A stretch of DNA of 48,658 nt from an uncultured Apibacter sp. (GTDB taxonomy: Bacteria; Bacteroidota; Bacteroidia; Flavobacteriales; Weeksellaceae), in the NCBI GenBank assembly GCA_945280365.1, contig CALYQD010000017.1, positions 1-48,658 of the forward strand. The letters run 5' to 3'. The translations under genes were made by a program, and so were the position numbers. Numbering within the stretch: the stretch's first letter is position 1; each line of letters opens with the position of its first letter. The notes below the pieces were generated by a model. It saw only the letters and a list, made by a program, of their open reading frames with translations, was not told the DNA's origin and did not search any database. Shown one piece after another: positions 16,466 to 25,488 of the stretch.

Positions 16466-17593
16466 ATGATAAAGAAAAAAAAGGTATTAGTTTCGGTAAT
16501 TAATAATATATCTACAGATCAAAGAGTAGAAAAAGTCTGTAATTCTTTATTCAAAAAAGGTTATGAAATTTTTATTATCGGAACAAATTTATATGGATTG
16601 CCTACGCTAAAAAGACCTTACCCTACTCACCGTTTCAATCTTGTATTCCAAAAAAAGTTTTTATTATTTTCTGAGTTTAATCTAAAATTATTCTGGCATA
16701 TACTTTTTCGATCTGATAAAAATACAATATTATTAGCTAACGATTTAGATTCTCTATTACCTAACTATTTGGTTTCTAAAATAAAAAGTATCCCTCTGGT
16801 CTTTGATAGTCACGAAATATATTCTGAGCTTCCATCCGTGCAAGGGAGGTTTTCACAAAAAATATGGAAGAAACTTGAAAGATATATCATTCCTAAAATT
16901 AAACACTTTTACACAGTAAGCGAAGGTTATGCGGATTTTTTTGAAAAAAACTATGGCAATCGTCCTATAGTAATAAAAAATGTCCCGTTAATCAATACAA
17001 AACCAAATAAAGAATTACATATAACCATTAACTTACCTAAAAATCCTCATAATAAAAAAATCTTGTTATATCAAGGAGTCATTAATTTCTCCCGGGGTAT
17101 TGATAAAATGATTGAGGCAATGAAATTTGTTGATAATATTCAATTTTGGATTATCGGAGACGGATCGTTAAGAAAAAAATATGAAAATTATACTAATGAA
17201 TTAAATCTTGAAAATAAAGTTTATTTTTTAGGAGAAATACCTTCTGAACAATTAAAATTAATAACCCCTATGGCTGATTTAGGATTAAGTTTAGAAGAAG
17301 ACCGTGGCTTAAGCTATCGTTATGCTCTTCCCAATAAATTATTCGACTATATCCATGCAAAAATCCCCGTATTAGGAACTTATCTTCCGGAAATAAAAAA
17401 AGTTATAGATAAAGATCAAATAGGAGAAGTTATTTCTAAACATTCTGCCCGTGAAATTTCTGAAAAAATTAATTTAATTATAGCTAAAGGAAAAAGTTAC
17501 TATCTAGATAACTTAGATAAAGCTTCAGAAAAATATAATTGGGAAGCTCAAGAAGCCAATTTATTAAACATATTTTATAAAGCAAGCAAATAA
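16466..17593 (+). CDS. Glycosyltransferase (GT-B fold, GT4-like)
   Basis: This 375-residue protein opens KKVLVSVINNISTDQRVEKV, the ISxDxRV pattern common at the N-terminus of GT4 enzymes. It contains VFDSHEIYSELP, HFYTVSEGYADFF, LLYQGVINFSRGIDKMIEA and the C-terminal donor region YALPNKLFDYIHAKIPVLGT. It likely transfers a sugar in the same surface-glycan pathway as its neighbours. It is the only member of the cassette on the plus strand. Its last 19 nt overlap the converging GT2 gene. Confidence 0.87.
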   Translation: MIKKKKVLVSVINNISTDQRVEKVCNSLFKKGYEIFIIGTNLYGLPTLKRPYPTHRFNLVFQKKFLLFSEFNLKLFWHILFRSDKNTILLANDLDSLLPNYLVSKIKSIPLVFDSHEIYSELPSVQGRFSQKIWKKLERYIIPKIKHFYTVSEGYADFFEKNYGNRPIVIKNVPLINTKPNKELHITINLPKNPHNKKILLYQGVINFSRGIDKMIEAMKFVDNIQFWIIGDGSLRKKYENYTNELNLENKVYFLGEIPSEQLKLITPMADLGLSLEEDRGLSYRYALPNKLFDYIHAKIPVLGTYLPEIKKVIDKDQIGEVISKHSAREISEKINLIIAKGKSYYLDNLDKASEKYNWEAQEANLLNIFYKASK

Positions 17594-18471
17594 CACAAAT
17601 ATCCAAATTTATATAATTGAAAAATTCTTACATCTGAATTCTCAGATAGAAGTTTTTTTTTCATTGAATTACGATTTTTTTCAAACAAATATTTAACGTA
17701 TTTAACACAATTAAGTTTTTTTAATAAATAATATAATTTAATTATTTTAATTCTTTTACATAAATTATTCTCTTTCCGAATTAATTCTGCTAAATTCCTA
17801 ATTGCTTCTTCGGTTTTATTTAAAAAAACTTGACTGGTTTCTAATCCATCATGATAAACCGGATTCTGAATAATTTCTAATTTAACTCCTTTTTCTTCAA
17901 GGCTTAATCCAAGCATTGTATCTTCGTATCCATAGTTATATTTTAAAACAGGAAAAAAATTATGTTTAAAAGTTTTTTTTCTAACCATTAGATTGGCAGA
18001 TTTTAAATACAAATACTTAGATCTATTGTCATTTTTAATACAATTTTCTTCATATTTAATACCATATTTCCAACGCAAATTATTTTTATAATTTTCGCTA
18101 ACATCTCTTCTGTATAAAATATTTCCGGTATAAACTTGACCTGTAGGGCTAATCGACAAAATAAATTTTTTTAAATAATCTTGTCGAACAGGAAAGACAT
18201 CAGAATCCATGAATAACAACCATTCATATCTTGCTAATTCAGCCAAAGAATTTCTCGCTTCAGCTCTTCCTAAATTTTTTTTTGAAACGTGATAGGCTAT
18301 ATTGTTATTTTTACAAAATAATTGGTTTTCTTTTTTTATTTTTTCATTGGTTGAACAATCGTCAAAAAATATTATTTCACAAGGAACATCTAGTTTATTT
18401 TCCTGCATCAGTAATTCATTTCCTAGATTTACAATTGAATAATTATAAACCGGAATAAGAATAGAAATCAT
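17575..18471 (-). CDS. Glycosyltransferase family 2 protein
   Basis: This 298-residue GT-A enzyme starts MISILIPVYNYSIVN and has FFDDCSTNE, KNLGRAEARN and the metal-binding DxD motif LLFMDSDVFP. YNYGYEDTMLGLSLEEKGVK is the acceptor-side ED motif of this class. It would use a nucleotide-sugar to extend the glycan built by the two GT4 enzymes. It is AT-rich like the rest of the cassette. It shares 19 nt of 3' end with the converging GT4 gene. Confidence 0.88.
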   Translation of the reverse strand: MISILIPVYNYSIVNLGNELLMQENKLDVPCEIIFFDDCSTNEKIKKENQLFCKNNNIAYHVSKKNLGRAEARNSLAELARYEWLLFMDSDVFPVRQDYLKKFILSISPTGQVYTGNILYRRDVSENYKNNLRWKYGIKYEENCIKNDNRSKYLYLKSANLMVRKKTFKHNFFPVLKYNYGYEDTMLGLSLEEKGVKLEIIQNPVYHDGLETSQVFLNKTEEAIRNLAELIRKENNLCKRIKIIKLYYLLKKLNCVKYVKYLFEKNRNSMKKKLLSENSDVRIFQLYKFGYLCYLLAL

Positions 18472-18503
18472 CTAAAAATATTTATAATTTAAATTTTTAT
18501 TTT

Positions 18504-19196
18504 TTAGAGAAAAAGTTCGTTAGAATCTCCGTGATAAATTTTACCATTCTCACATTTTATAGTCTTTGCCGGAAATTTTTTTATCATTGAATAATCATGA
18601 GTAGCCATAAGTATTGTACAATGATTTTGCTGTGCAATACCTTTAAGCAAAGTCATTATTTCGTTAGAAGTTTCAGGATCAAGATTTCCGGTCGGCTCAT
18701 CTGCTAAAATGAGAGCGGGATGATTCAATAATGCTCTTGCAATTGCGACACGTTGCTGCTCACCTCCCGAAAGCTCATGAGGCATTTTATGTTTTTTTGT
18801 TGCCATTCCAACACTTTGCAAAACTTCTTCTATTCTTTCATTAATAGCATATTTATCTTTCCATCCGGTCGCTTTCAAGACAAATAATAAATTATTTTCT
18901 ACACTTCTATCCGTCAATAGTTGAAAATCTTGAAAGACTATTCCTAATTTTCTCCTTAAAACTGGAATATCATTATACTTCAAAGTAACCAAATCAATAT
19001 CGACAACTTTCCCCTCACCTTCGAGCAAAGGAATATCTCCATATAATATCTTTAACAAAGAACTTTTTCCACTTCCAGTTTTACCAATAAGATAATAAAA
19101 TTCTCCTTTTTCTAAACTTGTATTAACCTGACTTAAAACTAAAAAGTTCTTTTGGTAAATATTTGCATTCCTTAAGTATAAAATAGGGTCACTCAT
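18504..19196 (-). CDS. ftsE: Cell division ATP-binding protein FtsE
   Basis: From the ATG at 19196 this is a 230-residue ABC ATPase. Walker A is GKTGSGKSS, the signature is LSGGEQQRVAIARALLNH and Walker B is ALILADEPTGNLDPETS. Size and the closeness to MacB/FtsE sequences fit FtsE, which binds FtsX and drives septal wall hydrolysis. The longer reading to 19262 adds a non-homologous hydrophobic segment and was rejected. ftsE sits 7 kb from ftsX, as is common in Bacteroidota. A TATTTTTG box lies at 19240-19247 on the same strand. Confidence 0.85.
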   Translation of the reverse strand: MSDPILYLRNANIYQKNFLVLSQVNTSLEKGEFYYLIGKTGSGKSSLLKILYGDIPLLEGEGKVVDIDLVTLKYNDIPVLRRKLGIVFQDFQLLTDRSVENNLLFVLKATGWKDKYAINERIEEVLQSVGMATKKHKMPHELSGGEQQRVAIARALLNHPALILADEPTGNLDPETSNEIMTLLKGIAQQNHCTILMATHDYSMIKKFPAKTIKCENGKIYHGDSNELFL

Positions 19197-19340
19197 TGGC
19201 TTAATTGTAAAAATATTTTTAACAAGAATTAATTTTATACAAAAATAAAAAATAAAAGTCACATTGCTTATTTTACTTCATTTTAAAATTTTGTTAAAAA
19301 TAACTTATATGAGTATTTTTAACTATTTTTGATTGATAAT

Positions 19341-19348
19341 TAACTTTG
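19341..19348 (+). promoter_or_regulatory. Candidate -7 box (TAACTTTG) before the M13 peptidase gene
   Basis: TAACTTTG fits TAnnTTTG and ends 5 nt before the ATG at 19354, the same spacing as the box at 650-657. The start of transcription would fall at or beside the start codon. Confidence 0.4.
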
Positions 19349-19353
19349 TATTA

Positions 19354-21372
19354 ATGAGAAAATTTATAGTATTTATTGCAACAGCGCTTATCCCTTTGAG
19401 TGGGATGCATGCGCAAAATCATGCAATTAATGAAAATTACATGGATAAAAAAATAAGACCGCAAGATGATTTTTATAATTATGTAAACGGAAATTGGATG
19501 AAAAATGCTCAAATTCCTTCAGATCGTTCCAGATGGGGAAGTTTTGATCAATTGCGGGAATTTACCGATTCTGTATCGCTAAGTATTTTAAAAAAATCTA
19601 TCATTCAAACTTATCCCAAAGGTTCTGAAGGTCAAAAAATTAAAGATCTATATAGTTCATTTATAAATATGGAAGAAAGAAATAAACAGGGAATCTCTCC
19701 TATTCTTCCCTATTTATCGAAGATTGATAAAATTAAAAATCTTTCAGATTTACAAAATTTACTTATTGAATTTACTCCTTTGGGAATGAATCCGTTTTAT
19801 TCATACAGCGTCCAATCAGATTTAAATAATAGTAATGTAAACGCTGTATATTTAAATGATATATCTTTAGGCTTGGGTAGAGATTATTATCAAAAAAATG
19901 ATGATAAGTCAAAAAAAACATTACAAGAATACAAGATCTATTTATCAAAATTATTGAAAGTAATCGGACATAATCACCCGGATAAAACCGCGGAAGATAT
20001 TGTTTTATTTGAAACAAAATTAGCCTCTAATCTTCTGACTGTAGAGCAAATCAGAAATGCTCAGCTCCAAAATAATCCTTTTTCATTGAATGATTTATCC
20101 AAATTATCGAAGAATATTAACTTAAAAGAGTATCTTTCTCAGCTTGGAGTACAAGTAGATACCATTATAATACCTGAAAAAAAATACTTTGAAAACTTAG
20201 ATAAAAACATCAATCCACAAAATATCAGCTTACTAAAAGACTTTATAAAAGTCAGTATTTTAAGATATGCAGGAGACTGTCTAACTAAAGAACTTGATGA
20301 CATTAATTTTGATTTTTACGGCAAAACATTAAGTGGACAAGTGGAGCAAAGAGCCATTGAAAAACGTGCGCTTAGCCGCATCAATTCATTAGTTGGTGAA
20401 GCATTCGGAAAATTATATGTAGCCGAAGTATTTCCCGAAGAAGCAAAGGAAAATGCAAAAGAGCTTATCAATTATTTAAAAAAATCCTTTGTCATTCATA
20501 TAAAAGACTTAACATGGATGTCCCAATCCACAAAGGAAAAAGCCTTGGATAAACTAAATAAATTTACTGTAAAAATAGGATACCCTGATCAATGGAAAGA
20601 CTATTCCAATTTAGAAATACAATCTTTACAGGAAGGAGGATCTTTTTTCCAAAATCAACTAAATGCTATTGTTTTCAATTATAACAGAGATAAAAATAAA
20701 ATAGGCAAACCGGTAGATAAAACTGAATGGTTTATGTCTCCTCAGACAGTAAATGCATATTATAATCCTTCTTACAATGAAATTGTATTTCCTGCTGCCA
20801 TATTACAGCCACCATTCTATGATTATAAAGCTGATGCAGCCGTTAATTTCGGCGGAATAGGTGCTGTAATCGGCCATGAAATATCTCATGGATTCGACGA
20901 CAGTGGATCTCAATTCGATGGCGATGGTAACTTAAAAGATTGGTGGACCCCTTTGGATAAAGAGAAATTTGAGGCAGCAACCAAGGCGCTAGAAGCACAA
21001 TATAATGCCTATGAACCTATTCCGGGTTTACATATAAATGGAAAATTAACATTAGGTGAAAATATTGCCGATTTAGGTGGAGTCGCTATAGCATATGATG
21101 CATTGAAATTATATCTAAAAGACAAAGGTAATCCGGGTAAGATTGAAAATTATACACCGGAACAAAGATATTTTTTATCCTGGGCAACTATTTGGAGAAC
21201 CAAAGCTAAAGAGGAAGCCTTAGCAAATCAAATTAAAACCGATCCTCATGCTCCAGGGTATTATAGAGCTATAGCACCTTTGGAAAATGTGGAAGGCTTT
21301 TATAAGGCATTTAATGTAAAAAAGGGGGATAAAATGTTTAAGCCTGAAAAAGAAAGAATTGTTATTTGGTAA
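19354..21372 (+). CDS. M13-family zinc metallopeptidase (PepO/neprilysin-like)
   Basis: The ATG at 19354 gives 672 residues with a signal peptide (MRKFIVFIATALIPLSGMHA-Q), so the enzyme is exported. The N-terminal M13 domain contains DDFYNYVNGNWM. Catalytic motifs are NAYYNPSYNEIVFPA, the zinc site HEISH at residues 508-512, and GENIADLGG, whose Glu569 is the third zinc ligand. Family members cleave oligopeptides. A TTG at 19333 would add seven residues and is less likely. Only 2 nt separate its stop from the rhodanese gene. Confidence 0.95.
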   Translation: MRKFIVFIATALIPLSGMHAQNHAINENYMDKKIRPQDDFYNYVNGNWMKNAQIPSDRSRWGSFDQLREFTDSVSLSILKKSIIQTYPKGSEGQKIKDLYSSFINMEERNKQGISPILPYLSKIDKIKNLSDLQNLLIEFTPLGMNPFYSYSVQSDLNNSNVNAVYLNDISLGLGRDYYQKNDDKSKKTLQEYKIYLSKLLKVIGHNHPDKTAEDIVLFETKLASNLLTVEQIRNAQLQNNPFSLNDLSKLSKNINLKEYLSQLGVQVDTIIIPEKKYFENLDKNINPQNISLLKDFIKVSILRYAGDCLTKELDDINFDFYGKTLSGQVEQRAIEKRALSRINSLVGEAFGKLYVAEVFPEEAKENAKELINYLKKSFVIHIKDLTWMSQSTKEKALDKLNKFTVKIGYPDQWKDYSNLEIQSLQEGGSFFQNQLNAIVFNYNRDKNKIGKPVDKTEWFMSPQTVNAYYNPSYNEIVFPAAILQPPFYDYKADAAVNFGGIGAVIGHEISHGFDDSGSQFDGDGNLKDWWTPLDKEKFEAATKALEAQYNAYEPIPGLHINGKLTLGENIADLGGVAIAYDALKLYLKDKGNPGKIENYTPEQRYFLSWATIWRTKAKEEALANQIKTDPHAPGYYRAIAPLENVEGFYKAFNVKKGDKMFKPEKERIVIW

Positions 21373-21374
21373 TT

Positions 21375-21662
21375 ATGAATTTAAAAGAACTTTTAAAAAA
21401 AAGCTCTGTTACACTTTTAGATGTGAGAGAAAAAGATGAATTAATCAATGAAGGACATGTTCCCGGTGCTATTTCTATTCCAATGAATGACATTCCATCC
21501 CAACTTGAGATAATTCGAAAATTTTCAACTCCTTTGATTATTTTTTGTAGATCAGGCATAAGATCTGAAAAAATAGTCAATTATCTAAAAAATGAAGGAT
21601 TCAAAGATGTATATAATGGAGGCGGCTTTAAGGAAATTAATCAGTTAATTAATTCTTATTAA
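21375..21662 (+). CDS. Rhodanese-like domain protein
   Basis: This 95-residue single-domain rhodanese has VTLLDVREKDELINEGHVPG and the active-site loop FCRSGIRS. The Cys is the sulfur-carrying residue, and the six-residue loop fits a sulfurtransferase rather than a phosphatase. It is cytoplasmic, with no signal peptide. Start is the ATG at 21375, 2 nt after the M13 peptidase stop, so it is probably translated from the same mRNA. The sulfur donor and acceptor are unknown. Confidence 0.88.
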   Translation: MNLKELLKKSSVTLLDVREKDELINEGHVPGAISIPMNDIPSQLEIIRKFSTPLIIFCRSGIRSEKIVNYLKNEGFKDVYNGGGFKEINQLINSY

Positions 21663-21762
21663 TCCTTAAACTTATCCTGATTCAACACTTTGGCAAAATA
21701 TTTGATATACCGCTAAAATGTTAAAAATTGCTAAAAAGCAAAAAAATAATTTAAGATAATAT

Positions 21763-22221
21763 ATGAAAAATTTAATTAAAATTAGTGTTACCAGTTTATT
21801 CTTATTATTTTTAGGTACAACATTCCAAAGTTGTAACACCACAAAAAATGTTGCAGAAAAAGTGGATAGTAAAGAATTACAAATCAAGCTAAGAGGTACT
21901 TGGTATTTAACTTCCATAGATGGTACATTAGCTACAGATTCATTTAAAGGAGAAATTCCTACCTTAAATTTTGATTTTGATAAAAATAGGATAAATGGTA
22001 ATGCAGGTTGTAATATCTATAATGGATCATTTGAACTTATTGAAAACATGTATAACCCTAGTCCTATGGTATCAACTTTTATGGCATGTCCAGAATACAA
22101 TCAAGAACCTAGATTTTTAGAATTAATGGGTATAAGAAGCACTTTAGTATTTACAAATACTACTTTACAATTTGTTCAAGACGGTAAAGTAGTATTAGAA
22201 TTTGCTCCTTTAACAAAATAA
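21763..22221 (+). CDS. META-domain lipoprotein (HslJ-like)
   Basis: This 152-residue protein has a lipoprotein signal ending GTTFQSC (lipid-anchored Cys near residue 24). The META domain follows: LRGTWYLTSIDG, LNFDFDKNRINGNAGCNIY, PMVSTFMACPE and the C-terminal strand LQFVQDGKVVLEF. META proteins such as E. coli HslJ are outer-membrane or periplasmic and linked to stress or antibiotic resistance, but the biochemical role is unclear. A hairpin terminator follows. Confidence 0.87.
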   Translation: MKNLIKISVTSLFLLFLGTTFQSCNTTKNVAEKVDSKELQIKLRGTWYLTSIDGTLATDSFKGEIPTLNFDFDKNRINGNAGCNIYNGSFELIENMYNPSPMVSTFMACPEYNQEPRFLELMGIRSTLVFTNTTLQFVQDGKVVLEFAPLTK

Positions 22222-22252
22222 TAAAAACCTCTCTGAGTGAGCAAAAATATAA

Positions 22253-22280
22253 AAAGAGTGAATTTTTTGTAAAATCACTC
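22253..22280 (+). terminator. Probable terminator after the META lipoprotein gene
   Basis: AAGAGTGA-A-TTTT pairs with AAAATCACTCTT around a short loop, with one bulged A, followed by a T-rich stretch. It lies about 30 nt after the gene and before the rpsO promoter. Confidence 0.55.
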
Positions 22281-22307
22281 TTATTTTCTTTTCATCAAAA
22301 AAAGTTA

Positions 22308-22315
22308 TATATTTG
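22308..22315 (+). promoter_or_regulatory. Candidate -7 box for rpsO (TATATTTG)
   Basis: TATATTTG matches TAnnTTTG and lies 38 nt before the rpsO ATG, leaving a leader of about 30 nt. The -33 region is T-rich but lacks an exact TTTG. Confidence 0.5.
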
Positions 22316-22353
22316 CCGCTCAATACATAATAATCATTAAAATTAATATTGGC

Positions 22354-22623
22354 ATGTATCTAACATCAGAAGTTAAAAAAGAAATTTTCGCAAAACACGG
22401 TAAAGATGAAAAAAATACCGGTAGCGCAGAAGGACAGGTAGCTTTGTTTACCTTTAGAATTAACCACCTAACCCAGCATCTAAAAAGAAATCATAAAGAT
22501 TTCAACACAGAAAGGGCGCTAGTGGCTTTAGTGGGAAAAAGAAAAAAATTACTTGATTACTTAAAGAAAAAAGATATCAATAGGTATAGAGCAATTATTG
22601 CAGAATTAGGTATTCGTAAGTAG
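22354..22623 (+). CDS. rpsO: 30S ribosomal protein S15
   Basis: This 89-residue primary 16S rRNA-binding protein has the conserved GSAEGQVALFTFRINHLTQH and KDFNTERALVALVGKRKKLL, ending RYRAIIAELGIRK. Length is exact for the family. It binds the central domain of 16S rRNA early in 30S assembly. The adjacent pnp gene repeats the widespread rpsO-pnp pairing, but here a strong terminator and 275 nt separate them. Confidence 0.98.
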   Translation: MYLTSEVKKEIFAKHGKDEKNTGSAEGQVALFTFRINHLTQHLKRNHKDFNTERALVALVGKRKKLLDYLKKKDINRYRAIIAELGIRK

Positions 22624-22633
22624 AAGAAATTAT

Positions 22634-22661
22634 AAAGAGGCAATTAATAAATTGCCTCTTT
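22634..22661 (+). terminator. Rho-independent terminator after rpsO
   Basis: A perfect 12-bp stem (AAAGAGGCAATT with AATTGCCTCTTT) with a 4-nt loop begins 10 nt after the rpsO stop, and the stem arm ends in a T run. Confidence 0.85.
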
Positions 22662-22738
22662 TACTATCTTTTTGAAAAAGCACAAAAAGAAAAAGGGCTT
22701 AAATTATTGGTTGTTATTTGTCATTGGAATATGTAAGC

Positions 22739-22801
22739 ACACTGAGCACTGAATTCCATTAATCTTTTCATATTTTAATGGACTTGAGTGTTCTCTGGTG
22801 T
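22739..22801 (+). ncRNA. Long imperfect hairpin in the pnp leader region, candidate regulatory RNA
   Basis: ACACTGAGCACTGAATTCCATTAA on the left pairs in blocks (ACAC, GAG, CACT, AA, TCCATTAA) with the right arm at 22775-22801, separated by a 12-nt loop. The stem is interrupted by small internal loops. It lies 98 nt before pnp, beyond the rpsO terminator. In E. coli a leader stem-loop cut by RNase III mediates PNPase autocontrol; this may be an analogue. It could instead be a small mobile repeat. Whether it is transcribed is not known. Confidence 0.4.
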
Positions 22802-22898
22802 TTTCCTATTTAAATTTAAAGTAACTATCTATTTTTAACATTACATTAAACTTTCTTTTTGCTTTATTATAAATATATTAACAAATTTTTTATTTTTT

Positions 22899-25067
22899 AT
22901 GGAGATTCCAAAAGCAATTACAGAAAAAATTGTCTTGGATGATGGAAGAGAAATCATCTTAGAAACTGGAAAACTTGCAAAACAAGCAGATGGCTCTGTT
23001 GTAGTCAAATGTGGGGGAACTATGTTATTAGCTACAGTTGTAGCTGCAAAAGAAGCAAATCCCGGAGTGGATTTTTTACCGCTTACTGTAGATTATAGAG
23101 ATAAATTTTCAGCAGGAGGTCGTATACCGGGCGGATTCATGAAAAGAGAAGGAAGACCAACGGATGAGGAAATCCTAACTATGCGACTGGTAGATAGAGT
23201 CTTACGACCTCTATTCCCTGAAGATTTTCATGCGGAAATACAGATCATGATTCAACTTATTTCTTATGATGGATCTATACTTCCAGATTCATTAGCTGGA
23301 CTGGCAGCTTCATCAGCTTTAAGCATAACTGATATTCCATTTAATGGACCTATATCTGAAGTTAGAATCATTCGTCAAAATGGAAGATATATCATTAATC
23401 CGAGCCTTACACAAATGAATGAAGGATTCGATCTTGATATAATGGTAGGAGCATCTAATGATTCGATTGTTATGATTGAAGGAGAAATGAGTGAAATTTC
23501 TGAAAAAGAAATGATAAATGCCATTTCGTATGCCCATGAAGCTATCAAAAAACAAATTGAAGCGGAAGAAAGATTAGCAGCTAAAATTGAAAAATCGCTT
23601 ACTAAAAGAGAATATTGTCATGAAACACATGATGAAGAGCTGAGAAAAGCCATCACAGATTTCTCATACCAAAAAATATATGACGTTGCCAAAACTCCAT
23701 CTGATAAGCATGAAAGAAGCGAAAAATTTGACAATATACTAGAAGAGTTTTTGTCAAGATTTACAGAAGAAGAATTAGAGGAGAAAAAACCTTTAGCTGC
23801 AACTTACTTCCATGATGTACAAAAAGATGCTGTTAGGCAACTTATATTAAATGAAGGAATTCGTTTAGATGGTAGAGATACTAAAACTATTAGACCTATT
23901 TGGTGTGAAGTTAATTATCTACCCGGATCTCACGGATCAGCAATCTTTACTCGTGGAGAAACTCAATCATTGACTACAGTTACTTTAGGCTCTTCCTTAG
24001 ATGCAAATCGTGTAGACAATGTAATTTCACAGCACGAAGAAAAATTCTATTTACACTATAATTTTCCACCATTTTCAACGGGTGAAGTGAGACCGGTAAG
24101 AGGCGTCTCTAGAAGAGAAATAGGACATGGCAACTTAGCTCAAAGAGCATTGAAATATGTTATTCCTGAAGATACCCCTTATACTATACGTGTCGTATCT
24201 GACATTTTGGAATCTAACGGTTCTTCTTCTATGGCTACCGTATGTGCTGGAACGCTGGCTTTAATGGATGCGGGAATTAAAATTAAAAAACCTGTATCGG
24301 GAATAGCAATGGGATTAATAACCGATAAAGAGTCAGGAAAATGGAGTGTCTTATCCGATATTCTAGGAGATGAAGATCATTTAGGTGATATGGACTTTAA
24401 GGTAACCGGTACCGCTGATGGAATTACCGCTTGTCAAATGGACATTAAAATTCAAGGACTTTCCTTTGAAATCATGGAAAAAGCGTTGAACCAAGCCAAA
24501 GAAGGTCGTTTACATATTTTAGGTAAAATTTTGGAAACTATCTCTACTCCAAATCCACAATTAAAACCTAATGCGCCTAAATTAGTTTCATTGGAAATTC
24601 CAAAAGATTTTATCGGTGCTATAATCGGACCTGGAGGAAAAAATATTCAACAACTTCAAAAAGATACAGATACAGTAATTACTATTGAAGAGAGCAACGA
24701 GGTAGGAAAAGTTGAAATATCAGGGATAGATCAAGAAAAAATCGATGAAGCAGTTGAAAAAATTAAGCAAATTGCTTTTGTTCCTGAAGTCGGAGCTATT
24801 TATAAAGCCAAAGTGGTTTCAATTAAACCTTTTGGTGCATTTGTTGAACTTTCTAAAGGTGTTGAAGGACTCGTTCATATTTCTGAACTAGAATGGAGAC
24901 GATTAGAAAAGGTCGAAGACTCTGTTAAACTGGGAGACATAATTGAAGTGAAGTACCTAGGTGTTGATGAAAAGAAAAAAATTAAATTATCCAGAAAAGT
25001 TTTGTTACCAAAACCAGAAAAAAAAGATAATACTAAGGATACTAAAAACACCGAAGATAAAAAATAA
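22899..25067 (+). CDS. pnp: Polynucleotide phosphorylase
   Basis: This 722-residue 3'-5' exoribonuclease has two RNase PH domains (about 1-225 and 310-545), joined by a helical linker. A KH domain follows ([20 protein letters not shown]), then an S1 domain ([20 protein letters not shown]). Conserved core segments include [20 protein letters not shown] and [15 protein letters not shown]. It degrades and tails RNA with phosphate as co-substrate and normally acts as a trimer. The lysine- and asparagine-rich C-terminal tail is disordered. A strong terminator follows. Confidence 0.98.
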   Translation: MEIPKAITEKIVLDDGREIILETGKLAKQADGSVVVKCGGTMLLATVVAAKEANPGVDFLPLTVDYRDKFSAGGRIPGGFMKREGRPTDEEILTMRLVDRVLRPLFPEDFHAEIQIMIQLISYDGSILPDSLAGLAASSALSITDIPFNGPISEVRIIRQNGRYIINPSLTQMNEGFDLDIMVGASNDSIVMIEGEMSEISEKEMINAISYAHEAIKKQIEAEERLAAKIEKSLTKREYCHETHDEELRKAITDFSYQKIYDVAKTPSDKHERSEKFDNILEEFLSRFTEEELEEKKPLAATYFHDVQKDAVRQLILNEGIRLDGRDTKTIRPIWCEVNYLPGSHGSAIFTRGETQSLTTVTLGSSLDANRVDNVISQHEEKFYLHYNFPPFSTGEVRPVRGVSRREIGHGNLAQRALKYVIPEDTPYTIRVVSDILESNGSSSMATVCAGTLALMDAGIKIKKPVSGIAMGLITDKESGKWSVLSDILGDEDHLGDMDFKVTGTADGITACQMDIKIQGLSFEIMEKALNQAKEGRLHILGKILETISTPNPQLKPNAPKLVSLEIPKDFIGAIIGPGGKNIQQLQKDTDTVITIEESNEVGKVEISGIDQEKIDEAVEKIKQIAFVPEVGAIYKAKVVSIKPFGAFVELSKGVEGLVHISELEWRRLEKVEDSVKLGDIIEVKYLGVDEKKKIKLSRKVLLPKPEKKDNTKDTKNTEDKK

Positions 25068-25075
25068 ATTAAATA

Positions 25076-25107
25076 AAAACAGGTTGAAAAATTTTAACCT
25101 GTTTTTT
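25076..25107 (+). terminator. Rho-independent terminator after pnp
   Basis: AAAACAGGTT pairs with AACCTGTTTT around a GAAAAATTTT loop, followed by more T residues. It begins 9 nt after the pnp stop. Confidence 0.8.
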
Positions 25108-25421
25108 GTTAAATATTACTACTAATCCGATATATTTTGCTAGAATATTAAATTCTCGCACTTTACTTAAAAAATCATTTTAATTATATGTTATAGGACA
25201 TATAAAATGTTGTTTTATTGGCATCCATCAATTTTTAAAAGCATTTACAAATAAATATAAAAATTTAATATAATCTTTTTCTTTTCTTGCTATTTAACCT
25301 TTATTTTCAAATGTATTTCTATTCTATTGCATAAATTGTTATCACTAAGAATTCGGGGATTAATTATTTGTTGATTTAAAGTCATATTTTTTTAATTTAA
25401 AAATAAATTATTTATTAAAAC

Positions 25422-25467
25422 GTTAAATAATATTAATTAAATTTGCACATATGTTAAATAATATTAA
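25422..25467 (+). repeat. 15-nt direct repeat flanking a promoter box, possible operator
   Basis: GTTAAATAATATTAA occurs at 25422-25436 and again at 25453-25467 (31-nt spacing, about three helical turns). The two copies bracket the TAAATTTG box at 25438-25445. Such placement would suit a dimeric repressor or activator. The motif is pure AT apart from G, so chance is a real alternative. Confidence 0.4.
25438..25445 (+). promoter_or_regulatory. Candidate -7 box (TAAATTTG) for the DUF4261 gene
   Basis: TAAATTTG matches TAnnTTTG 43 nt before the ATG at 25489 and lies between two copies of a direct repeat. No exact -33 TTTG is visible at 19-21 nt. Confidence 0.45.
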
Positions 25468-25488
25468 ATAATAAAATTAGAAATTTAA

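Larger units (their letters stand above)
25108..25488. other. AT-rich intergenic region before the DUF4261 gene
   Basis: About 380 nt without a convincing ORF or RNA gene. Its right end holds a candidate promoter flanked by a 15-nt direct repeat (separate entries). I see nothing else definable in it. Confidence 0.5.

Noticed and set aside
14007-18471. A complete capsule or O-antigen locus
   Set aside because: No initiating transferase, polymerase or nucleotide-sugar synthesis genes are present, so only a partial glycan cassette can be claimed.
22634-22801. The hairpin at 22739-22801 as a second rpsO terminator
   Set aside because: A perfect terminator already follows rpsO at 22634-22661, and the later hairpin has no T tract after its stem.
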